Positions 32,892 to 44,488 of a stretch of 64,000 nt of DNA are shown in pieces. The notes below the pieces were generated by a model. That model did no database searches. It had not been told where the DNA came from and worked only from the letters and a program-made list of their open reading frames with translations. Each line of letters begins with the position of its first letter. Position 1 is the first letter of the stretch. Position numbers and translations under genes: made by a program. Origin of the DNA: Azolla caroliniana (taxonomy: Eukaryota; Polypodiophyta); assembly GCA_043228905.1 (NCBI GenBank), contig JBHGNT010000004.1, positions 15,252,001 through 15,316,000 on the forward strand, read 5' to 3'.

Positions 32892-35343
32892 TGCCCCTTC
32901 GGACACAACTTCTATCTGTCGAGAAGGTTGTTCAGTTCGTACTTTGACTTGTCTAATCTTTTGTGTTGCGTACTCGCGTACTCGATCAATTGCGTATGTG
33001 TTGCGTATCGTTGCGTATTGCTTCCATGTCGCCTGTACCTGTACTCCCCCTCAAGGTCGGTAATATAGATGTCGTGAGACCAAGGTCCAATGCAAATTGC
33101 CTGAGCTTGTTGACTCCTAAGGCCTTCGTAAATATATCAGCAACTTGGAGGTGCGTACTAGTATGTTGTAGATTGATCTCGCTGGCCAGTACGCACTCGC
33201 GGATGAAGTGGTAATGCACTTCGATATGTTTAGTCCGCACGTGGAATACGGGATTCTGCGCCAACTAGATACTGCTCATGTTGTCGCAGTAGAGACGAAT
33301 TGGATCATTGATGGGAACGCCCAGATCCTTTAGTATGCGTTTAAGCCATACGGCTTCGCATGCGACGACTACTACGCCCCTATATTCAGCTTCCAAGATC
33401 GACAATGCGATTGTCGACTGTTTCTTGCTGCTCCAGGAGATTGCTCTGCTGCTGAGGGAGAAGAAAAATCCGGAGGTGGATCGTCTATCCGCTTTATAGC
33501 CTGCCTAGTCCGCGTCTGTGTACCCTTCGAGTCAAATAGTCGTGTTCGACTTATACATGATGCCGTAAGCCATTGTCGTCCTTACATACCGTAGTATTCT
33601 CTTAGCACAATCAAGAAGAAGGTTTCGCGGATTCTGCATGAATTGGCTAAGTAGGCCAATTGAATAATTGAGGTCGGGTCGCATAATGGTTAGATAAATC
33701 AAACTACCGATCAATTGTCGATACTGAGTCAGCTTGCTCTCAACGGTTCTAGAATTGGCATCAATCTTTAGATTACGATCGAGAGGGGTAGACAAAGGCT
33801 TCCACTTGGTCATTCCGAACTTGTAGAGTAAGTTGAGGACGTAGTGCCATTGTGAGATCATTATCTTGATTGGTGTCCAAATTACTTCAATGCCTAGGAA
33901 GTAATGGAGTTCGTGTAGGTCTTGCATTTCAAATCTATCGGAGAGAAGTGTTTTGACTTTGTTGATCTCGGCAAGATCCTTTCCTCCGATGACCAAGTCA
34001 TCCATGTATAGGATGATGATGATCGGGCTATCCGACTCATTTCGGATGTACAGAGAAGTATCAGATTTTGACATCCGAAATCCGACTTGCTGAAGATATT
34101 GCGTGATCTTCGAATGCCAAGCACGCGGTGCTTGTTTGAGGCCATAGAGTGGCTTCTTGAGTTGGCATACCACGTGCAAATGTTTACGCAATTCGAATAC
34201 GGGTGGTTGTATCATGTACACCTCTTCTTCTAACTCTCCTTGGAGGAAGGCATTTTTCATGTCCATCTGGTGGAGGTGCCATCCTTTCACTACGGCGAGT
34301 GCAATTACTGTCTGTATAGTTGTCATCTTTGCCACCGGGGCAAAGGTTTCTTCGTAGTCTATGCCATGCGTTTGCGCATAGCCTTTCGCAACGAGTCGTG
34401 TTTTGAAGCAGTTTACGAATCCGTCGGCATTGTATTTTACTTTGTATAGCCAGATGCTACCAATCGCTTTCTTGTTCGGGAGGAGAGGAACGAGATCCCA
34501 TGTCTCGTTTTTGCATAAAGCATCCATCTCCTCGTTCATCCTGTCGACCCATCGCAGATCCTTTGCAGCTTCGGAAAGCGTTTCCGGTTCCCGTACTGAC
34601 GCTACTTTCATCATAAAAGCGTATTGATACGCCATGTACTCGTTGTAGCCGTAGCGGTTTACGGGGTTCTTTTCGCGTCTGGATCGGCGTAGCTCTCGAT
34701 CCGTGGGGAGTATGGCTTTCTTCGCTCCATCTATGCGGATGTCGAGATCTTCAAGTTCACTGTCAAGAGAGTGAAGCATCTCGGTCTCTTCATGATCTTC
34801 ATATTCCTGCATTTTTGCCTTCCCTTTGTCCAACTTTGGACTCGGCCGAGATGTGCTTTCATTGCTCGGCGGCTCTGATGGCCGACTCAACCGTGTCGTA
34901 ATTGGGTTGTATTTTAAGATCTGTGGGAGCCGATCCTCAGCTTCTATTTCTATTTCAGTGTCATCCGCATCGAGCGGGGTTGGAGTCGACGTATTCTCTA
35001 GTGCGTACCAAGATGCATATTCGTCGAAGACTACGTCTTGACTTGTTCGAACCTTACATGTAGATGGGTTGTAGCATTTGTACCCCTTCTGTTCAAGTGA
35101 GTATCCTACGAGGATACATTTCTCCGACATTGGGTCAAGCTTTTGCCGCGTACCGTCAGGAATATGTACGTAGGCGATAGAACCGAAAATGCAGACATGT
35201 GACAAGTCCGGCTTCTTTCCGAAGAATTTCTCATGCGGAGTTATATCGTGTACTCCCAAGGTTGTGCACCTCTTCATGAGATATACGGCCGTATTTGCCG
35301 CTTCTGCCCAATATGATTTTGGCAGGTTCTTCTCGTTTATCAT
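32892..35343 (-). pseudogene. Copia G integrase end, reverse transcriptase and RNase H
   Basis: The largest open frame is 35343-33532 (603 residues, minus). It starts in the integrase C-terminal region (SYWAEAANTAVYLM, PDLSHVCIFGSIAYVHIP, KCILVGYSLEQKGYKCYNP), passes an acidic linker, and enters RVT_2: NETWDLVPL, VAKGYAQTHGIDYEETFAPV, MKNAFLQGELEEEVY, and the catalytic YMDD near 34005. After a stop at 33532 and another near 33510, RNase H follows (EAEYRGVVVA, CDNMSSI, RTKHIEVHYHF, ADIFTKAL to about 33090). Only one or two stops separate the domains. Confidence 0.92.
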
Positions 35344-37408
35344 GGCTCGTGCGACTTCTACTACATGGTGATTTTTACGCTCTGCTACGCCATTTTGCTG
35401 AGGCGTGTGTCGACACGAGAACTCTCGTCGGATTCCTTCTTTTCGGAGATACTCCGTAAATTCATCCGAAAAATATTCTTTGCCTTCATCTGATCGAAGA
35501 CAACGTACATGCCGACCTGTAGTTTTTGGACTTCAGCTTTGAATTTCTGGAAGTGCATGAACACTTCACTCTTCTGGTTCATCGGATAGATCCAAGTGTT
35601 CCTGGAGAAGTCGTCAATGAACGTGACATAGTATCGGCATTCGCCAAATGTTGTTGTCTGGGCTGGTCCCCACACATCTAAATGTACGTCACCCAGGAAG
35701 TGCCTGAACACATTCACTCTTCTGCTTCATCGGATAGATCCAGGTGTTCCTAGAGAAGTCGTCGATGAACGTGACATAGTATCGGCATCCGCCGAATGTT
35801 GTTGTTTGAGTTGGTCCCCACACATCTGAATGTACGACATCCAGGATTCCTTTGCTCACATTCCGCCCTTTAGGGAATGGGTGATTGCGTTGCTTTACAA
35901 ACTGACATGCTTCGCATACGCCTGTAATCTCCCTCGCCGTAAAGTTCGGTAGTCCGATTACGACTCCTTTCGATTGCATATTCTAGAGCTTTTGGAGATT
36001 GTTGTGGCCGATTCTCTTGTGTCATAGCTTCAAGTCGGTTTCGACTTTCTGGCCCTATGCAAACATGGCCGACTTGATATCGCTCGATCCGCGGATGAAC
36101 ATACGGCCTTCACGACGGTCGTGAGCTATGACTTGATCGCCTTTTTCGATGAAGCACCCATCGTTATTGAAGCGCACTTGCATTCCTTGTTCAACATTTT
36201 GGCCAACCGAGACCAGGTTTTTCATAATAGTGGGGACATGCAGCACGTTTTTGAGGTAGTTCTGTTTGCCGTCGTTTCTGAATGGGACGTTCCCGATATG
36301 CTGTATTGGGTGAGTCGTGTCATCTCCTGTTTTGACAGATCTGGGACGTTCGGGCTTCCGTAGTTCCCAAAACCAATATTCATGGGATGTTTTGTGATTG
36401 GATGCTCCCAAATCGACAAACCATACATTGTTCGGAGTGGAAGCGGTAGTTGACGCAAGCGCGGGCATTGAGTGTGCTTCGTGCTTTGTTATGAACATTC
36501 TGTCACGATTGTCGTAGTTGCAGTTCGTGGCATAATTTGTTAGTTTTCGGCCTTGCTCACACTTCTTCCTCCGACACTCCTCTTCGTAGTGGCCGGGTTT
36601 TCCACAGTACCCGCACTCAACTGGGTTCCTACGGTTTCTTGGTCCAGCGTGATGACTCCGCCTTCCGCCGAACTCTCTGGGGCCGTTTTTGTCCGCTTGC
36701 CATTGGTGGGAGTTATGCTCTTGGTTGTGTTGGCCTTGGCCAAATCGACCTCTCCTTGCACTGCTTTGTCCTCTTCTTCCATCGAAGTTCGAATATAGCA
36801 TTTGTCTATCATACGCGGTGTTCCTTTGACGCTCGTGATTCTCTTCAACTAGCAACAATGATTGGAGATCAGAAAAGGAGGGAGGATTCTCTCTCGCGAG
36901 AACGGCCGATCTTATTGTGCCAAATCACGGTGCCAACCCACCGAGGCATATCTGCACCATTTCTTCGTCGTCAATGCTAACATTGATCAATCCAAGGGCA
37001 TCACACAACTCCTTGATCTTTAAGGTGTAGTTGCCGATTGACATATCCCTTTGTTGAAGATTGTTCAGCTCCTGTCGAAGTTGGAGCTTTCGTGTGGCTG
37101 TAATGGCTGCGAAAATCTTCTTGAGGTTTTCCGACGCCTCCTTTGGCGTGTTTGCCTCTCGACTATAGCCAAGCATATGATCATGAACGCATGATGCAAG
37201 GCCATACAACACACGGCTTGCAGCCTGCTCCCAATCAAGATAGTCGGCGTGTGTTGGGTTGGGTTGTGATTTGTGAGCTCCTTCGATGTAGCTCCAGTAG
37301 CCTTGTCCGACAAGGTATTTACTATTGATGCATCTTGTATTTCCAAGATGCAAAGTTTGCTCTATCGAGCTTCTCGGTAGGAAGAGTGCTTCCCATTTGA
37401 GTATTCAT
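35344..37408 (-). pseudogene. Copia G gag, protease and integrase core
   Basis: Minus strand. Gag begins at an ATG at 37408 and is broken near 37320. The segment with CVHDHMLGYSREA and the zinc knuckle CGYCGKPGHYEEEC (near 36600) is clear. Protease reads VWFVDLGASNH, so the serine of DSG is leucine here. GAG-pre-integrase has CEACQFVKQRNHPFPKG near 35900. The integrase core DVWGPTQTTTFGGCRYYVTF occurs twice because of a tandem duplication (about 35550-35695 and 35700-35850). The duplication and frameshifts destroy the integrase. Confidence 0.85.
35550..35850. repeat. Tandem duplication in the copia G integrase
   Basis: Two adjacent units of about 145 bp covering the segment from the first catalytic Asp region to WIYPM. 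The right unit resembles copia H closely; the left differs from both by several bases. Confidence 0.75.
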
Positions 37409-37497
37409 GGTGATTTCTTCTCTATTGACGGGCCGGTTCTGTTGATCGTCGGCGTGCAACACAACAAAATCGAATAGGCTTAATTAGGCAACCACAC

Positions 37498-37509
37498 GCT
37501 CTGATACCA
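37498..37509 (-). promoter_or_regulatory. Copia G primer-binding site (initiator tRNA-Met)
   Basis: TGGTATCAGAGC on the minus strand, touching the inner edge of the 5' LTR. Confidence 0.92.
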
Positions 37510-37586
37510 TGTCACAGAATGGGAGGCAAGAGTGATTGCAATGCAGCGGAAGAAGATTGAGTGTGTGTGTGTGTGTGTGTGAGGCA

Positions 37587-37633
<47 letters not shown>

Positions 37634-37838
37634 TCTAAAGGTAGATATAGAAAAATCTATATTTTGACTAAAAATACATCAAAAATAAAACATCCAACTA
37701 TAACTAAGTTACAATGCGTTAGTTTATATACCAACTAAGCTAGCGCAAGTGCCCTTTCTACTATTTACAAAACTAGCCCAACATGTCCATGAACTAGTGT
37801 GAAACCTATCTATGGGAAGTTGAGTTCGACTCTCAACA
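37510..37838 (-). repeat. Copia G 5' LTR
   Basis: 329 bp partner of 32565-32891, with GT (37561-37580) and GA (about 37590-37629) microsatellites of different length. Confidence 0.93.
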
Positions 37839-37843
37839 GTGCT

Positions 37844-38150
37844 AAATATAGTTTTCCTTCTTGCTTCTTTCTTCTTTTCGGGGACTTACTTTTTCTCAGA
37901 CGATCTTTGCCCCATTCTTCAATAGTCTGTGTTAAAAATTTGAGGCCTCATCTCTGAGGTTATCTTGGTTCCTCTCATGATTAGCTCGCACTGTCAAGAA
38001 TTGAACCAACTTTTGACCATCAAGACTCTTCACCCGAGCGAATGTTGCTCCACTATCGAACACCTTAGTCTCCATCCTTGATGATGTTATGTAGGGTTGC
38101 CCAAGAATCACCGAATGTGAAGCCAAATCTTGCGCAAAAAAGTCCCATAA
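37844..38150 (-). pseudogene. Element F protease C-terminal fragment
   Basis: Minus strand frame (38126-37932) with SVILGQPYITSSRMETKV and VQFLTVRANHERN, matching the D protease end. The active-site part and all of gag are missing. It resumes gypsy F to the right of copia G. Confidence 0.85.
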
Positions 38151-38430
38151 TAAGCCCTATTCCTCCCCTCTTATAGAGGACAAGGGCGCCTATATTAACA
38201 TTACATGCTTTTTCTTTTTCCTTTACTACAAAAATGGAACGGGAGCAAAATACTCCTTAATTCATCACAAGAGAGTCTTGAACTCTACACCTCCCCATGT
38301 ATACTTATAAGCCTTAACCACTAAGCTACTACAACTTTATTATTATTATTATATTTTCATTCATATATTACTTTATGACATGTGCGTCAAGCTTCGCTTT
38401 TTCTCACACTACACACGCCACACCACGACA
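38151..38430 (+). repeat. LTR fragment of the A/B/D group
   Basis: Ends CACCACGACA at 38430 like the B and D LTRs and carries an antisense tRNA-like module. The left end is lost at the junction with F, and no primer site follows, so it is a truncated 3' or solo LTR in plus orientation. Confidence 0.6.
38274..38328 (-). other. Antisense tRNA-like module in the 38-kb LTR fragment
   Basis: Minus strand A box TAGCTTAGTGG (38328-38318) and B box AGTTCAAGACT (38284-38274), starts 44 nt apart. Confidence 0.65.
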
Positions 38431-39923
38431 ACATTATATGTACATAACGCTAATTACCCCTTTGTTTGTTTGTGTTTTGTGTGTTACCATTACACAATGA
38501 ATATCAACAACAATACATTATATTATATTCAAAATGAGATCACACTAATCACTTATACAATAATTCATTTTAATTGAAAGGATGAAGCCAAAGTATTGCC
38601 ATTCAATCAACACTATGGATAAAATTGAGCTAAATGATATACACAAGAAACCAAAAAATGTGGAAAATGGCTATAGAAAATATCAATGACAATATGGAAA
38701 TTGTGAACAACATATTGAATGTTTTATGTATTATATCGTGAAGTTTTTCTTTTATAGTTAGTTGCAATCGTAATGGTGGAAATTGGTGATCATTTTTGCT
38801 AGTACAATTGATATTGATCTTCAAGTACTATAGTAATGACCTGAAGTTGCAACTCGTGTTTACTTATGCCTTTTGCAAACATAAAGAAGATGTGTGAAAC
38901 ATACTGAAACCCAAAGAAACATGGTGACAAATCAACACATTTATTTGGGTTTTGGTATGTTTATGCCTTCATGTTTATGTTTCGTATACAAGAAGTTCAA
39001 CATTCATCTCTAACTTTAATGTTAGCTTGAAAAATAAGTTTTAAGCCTCACAAAACCAACCACAATTTGGATGTGGCAAGCCAAATTGCGAAAGTTCATA
39101 GTGAGAGGGCAAGGAATTATAATTTATGACTATGATTGCATTAGTTATATATTGTAGCAAACTTGCTCTTTCTTTCCTTTAAGTTGCATAGTTCTCCCAT
39201 ATACTTCTATGGGTTGCACTATCATACCAAGTAGATCATTAGGGACACATCTTTATTGTAGCCTCATCAAATTGTAGTCATATAGCAGAATGAAACATTC
39301 AGTGTTATTAAGAGGGCATTGTCAATATTCCTTTGGTACAATAGTCTACATTTTGCACGGGTTCCTACCTTTGTTATACATTGATCGTTTTCAAAGTATC
39401 ATCTCTTCTAAGATTTAAGTTATACATTGACCCTTCAATTCCTTTTCCTTGTTATCACATTACAACACACTTGTAGTTCAACTTGCTCGATGAGTACATG
39501 ATAGTATGTAATGGACATGTCACAATGTAACGAGAGTTCTGTCATCACAATCATCAGTCATGAAAATAGATGGTGATGGATTGGGTGACTAGAATTGGGC
39601 ACTTGGATCTATTTCATCATAAATAGTTTATAGTTGGTTAGGAAATAGAGGTTTCCAAACAACAAATGTGTTTTAAAAGTAGGGTTATGTTGGTGCTTAT
39701 ATTTGGCATAGAAAATTTTGTGACCATTAGCAATGTGATAAATCATGTAGGAGGTGTGGCACTGGTGTTTGTAACTGGGTGGTTACACTAAGGTATAATG
39801 AAGCATGGCACACGCTTTGATGGGAAGTCATGAACTGACGAACATAACAAGGAGGTGGTGTGTGGGATGACGAAACATAAACAATACACCTTTACATTAC
39901 AAAAGTTTTGTTGTGAAGAGCTT
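38431..39923. other. AT-rich intergenic sequence
   Basis: About 1.5 kb without credible coding frames, repeats or RNA genes. Probably host DNA that was continuous with the SOUL gene upstream region before the LINE inserted. Confidence 0.5.
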
Positions 39924-39940
39924 GGGATTATCATAGAGTC
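39924..39940. repeat. LINE target-site duplication, left copy
   Basis: GGGATTATCATAGAGTC, 17 bp, identical to 44046-44062. Confidence 0.95.
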
Positions 39941-42900
39941 TTTTTTTCTTTTAGTAAAACTTTTATTGCTAGTGGGAAACCTCAAAGTGAGGTGAAAACC
40001 CACAAAGAATAAAGAAAAATATACAAGTGTCAATTAGACACTAAAGAGCTTAAAAGCACTCAAAGCAAAGGTTGTAATTTTGGAGTGTGATGTCTCTAAG
40101 TTGCAGACAATCAAATAGAGATTGCTTGAGGGACTGCTTAAGAAGCTAACTTCATGCAGTTGGTTTTGATCAAAGACCTTATTATTACGGGCTGTCAAAA
40201 TGGTCCAAAGTGCCCAAAATCGAGTCCATTGGAGAAAATAGGCATTGTCGGATAGGGCGCATGGAATTTGTCCAAATATCCAAAAGTGTTTACCAAACCT
40301 TCGGCCAGGAAATCTGTGATAAAGAGATGCACTTAGTCGTTGTACAAATGTTATAGTGAATGAACAAGTCCATAATAAGTGTGGGATTGTTTCCAATCGT
40401 CCACCACATCTTGCACAATGTGGCGAGGCTATCGATCGCTTTTGAAGATTAGACCCAGTCGAGAGCACACCCAATAAGCATCTCCATAGGAATACCCGTT
40501 GCTTAAGTGGAAGACCAGAGCTCCATAAGCTTGCAAGCCTGTTATTCCACCAGGACTGCATTTTGTGTAGGTTCCATAATGCATTTGCATGTGTGTGAAA
40601 CCATGGGACAGGTTGAACAACATATACACTGAATGTGCTGTAATGTTATGCATTGGAATAACAGTGTTCCCTTTTTGTAACATCCAATCTTGAATCCTAC
40701 GATCTCCATTGAGAGGTGGCACAGGTACTAAGGAAAGCACCAACTCAGTGACTTGATTCCATATAATGCGATGATGTGGCCCAAGATTATAGCGACATGT
40801 CATGTCATTGAAATGCAATAAGTGACCTTGGTCATTTACCACATCTACAATTGATTTCAGCCCCTTCTTTGCTAAAAAATAAGCTTTCCTAGGCTCTTGT
40901 TCAGCTAATGACTGTGGGAATATAGCACTCCAGTCTAAGCTTTCGAGGCGTAAAGAGTTCCTGATTCTGAATTCCTACCTCTCCATTTTATGTGGTGCAA
41001 TATGTCCTTCCAGTGCTTTAGAAGCTTTGAGCTAAACGGACAACCTTTGATGTGCCTGTCAAGCTTTCCAAACACTACATCCCAATGATTAGTTTCCCAT
41101 GAGCCAAATGACTGAGTTTTTAAATGATCAAACATATCAGATAGCATTCTTGCCCAAGGCAATGTTTTTTCAGCAAATTTCGACAATAAAGTAGCTTTTC
41201 TAGCCAACATATGCAAATGCAAATTAAGAAAATTTTGCCCTCCACTCAATCGTGGAGTGCATATCTTCTCTAGTATTAAAAGTCGTATACCTCTATGCGA
41301 CTGCTTAGAGCACCAAAAGTTGCTTATGATTTTTGAGTTAATCTTTTGTATCATGTGTTTCGGCCAATCAATCATAATTACGTAATACTGCATATAAGCC
41401 ATGAATATTGATTGCACTATCCTCAATCTGACATGGAGTGGCCATGTTGCAATCTTCCAATAGCTTAGCTTTTGTCTCACTTTTTGCAGAACCCATTCAG
41501 CCTTTCTTTTCCCTGTTGCATTCCATCCCAATGGATAGCCAAGATGTCTAACCATTTCATTTGGGCTAACAACCTGACCTGGCCACAGAAGTTGATGCCA
41601 ACTATATGGCGTCAAGGGTAGAAGTTTGGACTTGTTGAAGTTAACATGCAATCCAGTAGCCAATCCATACAATTTGAGGGCATCCATAATCACCCTCATA
41701 TCATTTGGATTGTTTTGTGATAGGAATGATGTATCATCTGCATATGCTTGAGCCACAAAATCATGTTCGTCTTTCATTTGCAAACCATTAAGTTGAACAA
41801 TTGATACTAGATTATCCATGCACAATAGTAGTGGATGATCCATGTAAGTGCATACAACAATGCACTTATAGGACAACCTTGTCGTACTGATTTGGCTAAG
41901 CTCCATGAATCTGTCAATTCACCCTCAATAATGCATGAAGATGTGCTAGACCCATAAAGCCAATAGATTACTCGAGACATTTTTGGACCAAATCCTAGTT
42001 TGACCATTGTGGCTGCCACAAAATCCCATTGGATGGTGTCAAAGGCCTTTTCAATCTCAATTTGCATGAGCAATACATCTTGTTTGGTGTATTTGGCATA
42101 CTCCATTCCAATATAAGCATTAGCAATATTATCTATAATTTGCCTTCAAGGAATGAACCCATACTGGGTTTACGTGTATGCATCCCAACAAAGTGTCCTT
42201 AATACGATTAGCAATTATCTTTGCAATAAGTTTGTAGATCACTGGCATGAGAGTGATTGGTCGCCAATCTGAAAAGGATTCACATAGTTTCTTTTTGGGT
42301 ATTAATTTGACCAAACCTTCTTTCCATGAGATCGGCATATCCCATTGTTGCCAAGCATTATTTGCCATAGATGGGATTAAATCCTTAAGAACATCCCAAA
42401 ATTCTGTAATGAACTCTAACATAATACCATCCCAACCAAGCGCTTTGCCTTTCCCAAGGCCCTTTCGAGCCTCCAAGAGCTCCTCCATTGTGAATGTTGC
42501 ATCCAAAGCAATAGCTTTATCAACACAAATAGTGGGTTGAACTAGTGACAAGAATGTATCTCTAGCTTGTTTAACTGCATTTGTAACAACAACATTGTTC
42601 TCAAAGATGTGAGAGAAGCAAGTTACACATTCCTTGGCTAGTTCAAGTCAGTTTGTAGTCCACAAACCATCACCAGTTTTGATGAATTTAATGGATTCCC
42701 TTTGGCGTATTAGATGCAACCTTTTGAAGAAGGATTTCGAAGAGCATCCTTTGTCTTTCAATGGAATTTGTCTTGACCTAACTTGCCATTTTTCCAATTT
42801 ATTTTTGTCATGTAGCATCAATGTGTGTTTGGCCACACACAATGCATCCTCTTCATGTAAAGTCAAAGATATTCTATGTGCTAACTCCGTTAGGGCGTGA

Positions 42901-44045
42901 CAAGTAAATTTGGCTTGTTGAATGTAATCTCTTTGTCTTGAGACATACCACTTCCCATACTCTTGTATTATTGTTTGTAATATATGTACAAAATGTACCC
43001 ATGCTATATCAACATCTATGTTGACTTCTACATAAAGAGGAGGTATTATGTCATAGACCATCCTCTTGAAGAGTTCATGCTTGAGGTAGTTGTTGTTAAT
43101 GAGCATAAGTCTCTTCCTTTGGAGATGCAATTCATAGGTATGATTCCCAAAATCAAGGTCTAGTCAGACAGGAGCATGATCTGACAACTGCAAAGCATGA
43201 TCTATATGCATTGTACATGTGAAATTTTCATACTAACTAGCATGCAACAAATACCATCTATCAAAGCTTGCATAATATGCGGAGTGGGTGGTGTGATGAA
43301 AGGTAAAACCAAGAACATGTGGGTGTGTCACTTGCGATAAATCAACCCAATCCAAAGAGCTTTGCATATTATACCACTGACCTTGTTCCCCTCTCAACAT
43401 ATGTGAGTGCCCACTAGTGTTATCACCTGCATCTGGAGAGTTGTTGAAATCTCCACATATAAATGCATTTTGTGGCTATGGATAAGCACAAATGTCTTGC
43501 CAAAGTAAAGCTCTATCCCTTGAGGCATTTGGGGCATATATTCCACCCAAATCATATGTCTCGCAATTTATCATGCATTGGACAACCATCCACCTCCCAC
43601 GTTGATCATTATAGGCAACCGTAGGATTTAGCTCATGTTTTATTATCATAAGCACTCCAGATGTTGTACCTTGGTCGAAATGTACCAACTTGACCACTGG
43701 ATTCAACTTGTTTATGTTCTTGAACACAAATTACATCTACTTGAGAAGAGGTAATATAGTTCCAAAATCATTTCCATTTACTAGGGTTACAAAGACCCCG
43801 TATATTGAAGGAGACACATTTGACTTGTTTATGCATGATTAATATGGTTGAAGATATAAAACAAAGCAAAATACTAATCTGATTGCATATTAGTATCACT
43901 GCCATGCTTATTTGCATGAAGCCTAATATCTGCATTTGATCCATCTTTGTAAATGTCCACATATGAGCCTCTACTCACCCTTGAGACTGAAGAGAGCATT
44001 GAAACATTAATATGTAAAGATGAACCTTGACTCTCAAGTGCGTGC
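39941..44045 (-). mobile_element. L1-like LINE retrotransposon, 5' truncated
   Basis: 4105 bp on the minus strand between perfect 17-bp duplications. The 3' end has a short A tail (T run at 39941-39947). It holds only the ORF2 region, so ORF1 and the 5' UTR are missing. It inserted into host DNA about 0.4 kb upstream of the SOUL start codon. The ORF has several stops although the duplications are still perfect. Confidence 0.93.
40034..43820 (-). pseudogene. LINE ORF2: endonuclease, reverse transcriptase, zinc-binding domain
   Basis: Minus strand. The APE-type endonuclease start CVSFNIRGLCNPSKWK lies near 43820-43770, followed by VVQCMINCETYDLGGIYAPN (43570-43530). RT blocks: WDGIMLEF near 42430, SDWRPITLMPVIYKLIAKII near 42270-42200, LLMQIEIEKAFDTIQWDF near 42050, VRQGCPISALLY near 41880, and the catalytic YADD near 41745. 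The C-terminal zf-RVT domain has LKQRVFLWRCL and CARCG near 40480-40400. The endonuclease nicks target DNA and RT primes from the nick. Frameshifts and stops split it into at least six frames. Confidence 0.88.
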
Positions 44046-44062
44046 GGGATTATCATAGAGTC
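44046..44062. repeat. LINE target-site duplication, right copy
   Basis: Identical to 39924-39940. Confidence 0.95.
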
Positions 44063-44488
44063 AGAGAGTGCTCGTGGTTGAAAAGCCCTACAACAAGGTG
44101 GTGGGAAAGGGTTGGGGGAGGGGGGACACTTTGTTGTGTGCTTGCCACCCATTCGATACAAATCTAAAGACAGATATATTAACGTCTTCTAAGGCCAAAA
44201 TTGGCCCACTAGACAATTGGTGTACAAGAAGAGAGAGAGCGCAAGGCCCAAGAGTATAAGATTAGATTATTCTGTTTCTCTCTCTCTCTCTCTCTTCCAA
44301 GTGACTCATGCTTACTTAATTAATGAATGATTGAATGAATGAATTAAAAGTAGGAAGAAATAGATGGATGGATGGAAACCGAAGCCACAAAAAATGTGGT
44401 TCAGAGAGAGGAGAGGGAGGATGATGATTCCATTATAATTTATATAACACACACACACACACACACAGAGGCCGCAGAGGCAGAGGCG
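44063..44488 (+). promoter_or_regulatory. Upstream region of the SOUL gene
   Basis: Holds a CT microsatellite (44279-44296), an AC run (about 44447-44467) and a TATA-like TATATAA at 44441-44447, 42 nt before the chosen ATG. An in-frame ATG at 44372 would add 39 residues of low complexity. I think the TATA and short leader more likely, but this is weak evidence. Confidence 0.35.

Larger units (their letters stand above)
32565..37838 (-). mobile_element. Ty1/copia element G, complete with target duplication
   Basis: 5274 bp on the minus strand with LTRs at 32565-32891 and 37510-37838. The perfect 5-bp duplication GTGCT (32560-32564 and 37839-37843) lies in gypsy F. Order on the minus strand: LTR, tRNA-Met primer site, gag, protease, integrase, RT, RNase H, purine tract (GAAGGGGCA), LTR. 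Integrase before RT defines copia. The LTRs differ mainly in GA repeat length plus scattered bases. Several frame breaks make it defective. Confidence 0.95.
29682..38150 (-). mobile_element. Ty3/gypsy element F, split by copia G
   Basis: Relative of A and D on the minus strand. Its pol lies at 29682-32564 and a protease fragment at 37844-38150; G (32565-37838) sits between them. Gag is missing on the right, where the protease sequence breaks off at about 38150 against an LTR fragment of opposite orientation. On the left the integrase is fused to the LTR stub of H. Both its LTRs are lost. Confidence 0.85.

Noticed and set aside
38380-38824. Short frames in the 38-kb intergenic region
   Set aside because: AT-rich chance frames of about 65 codons without motif or codon bias.
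44372-44488. Upstream ATG of the SOUL gene
   Set aside because: It would add 39 residues made of acidic and poly-Thr-His low-complexity sequence ahead of the signal peptide, and a TATA-like site lies downstream of it.
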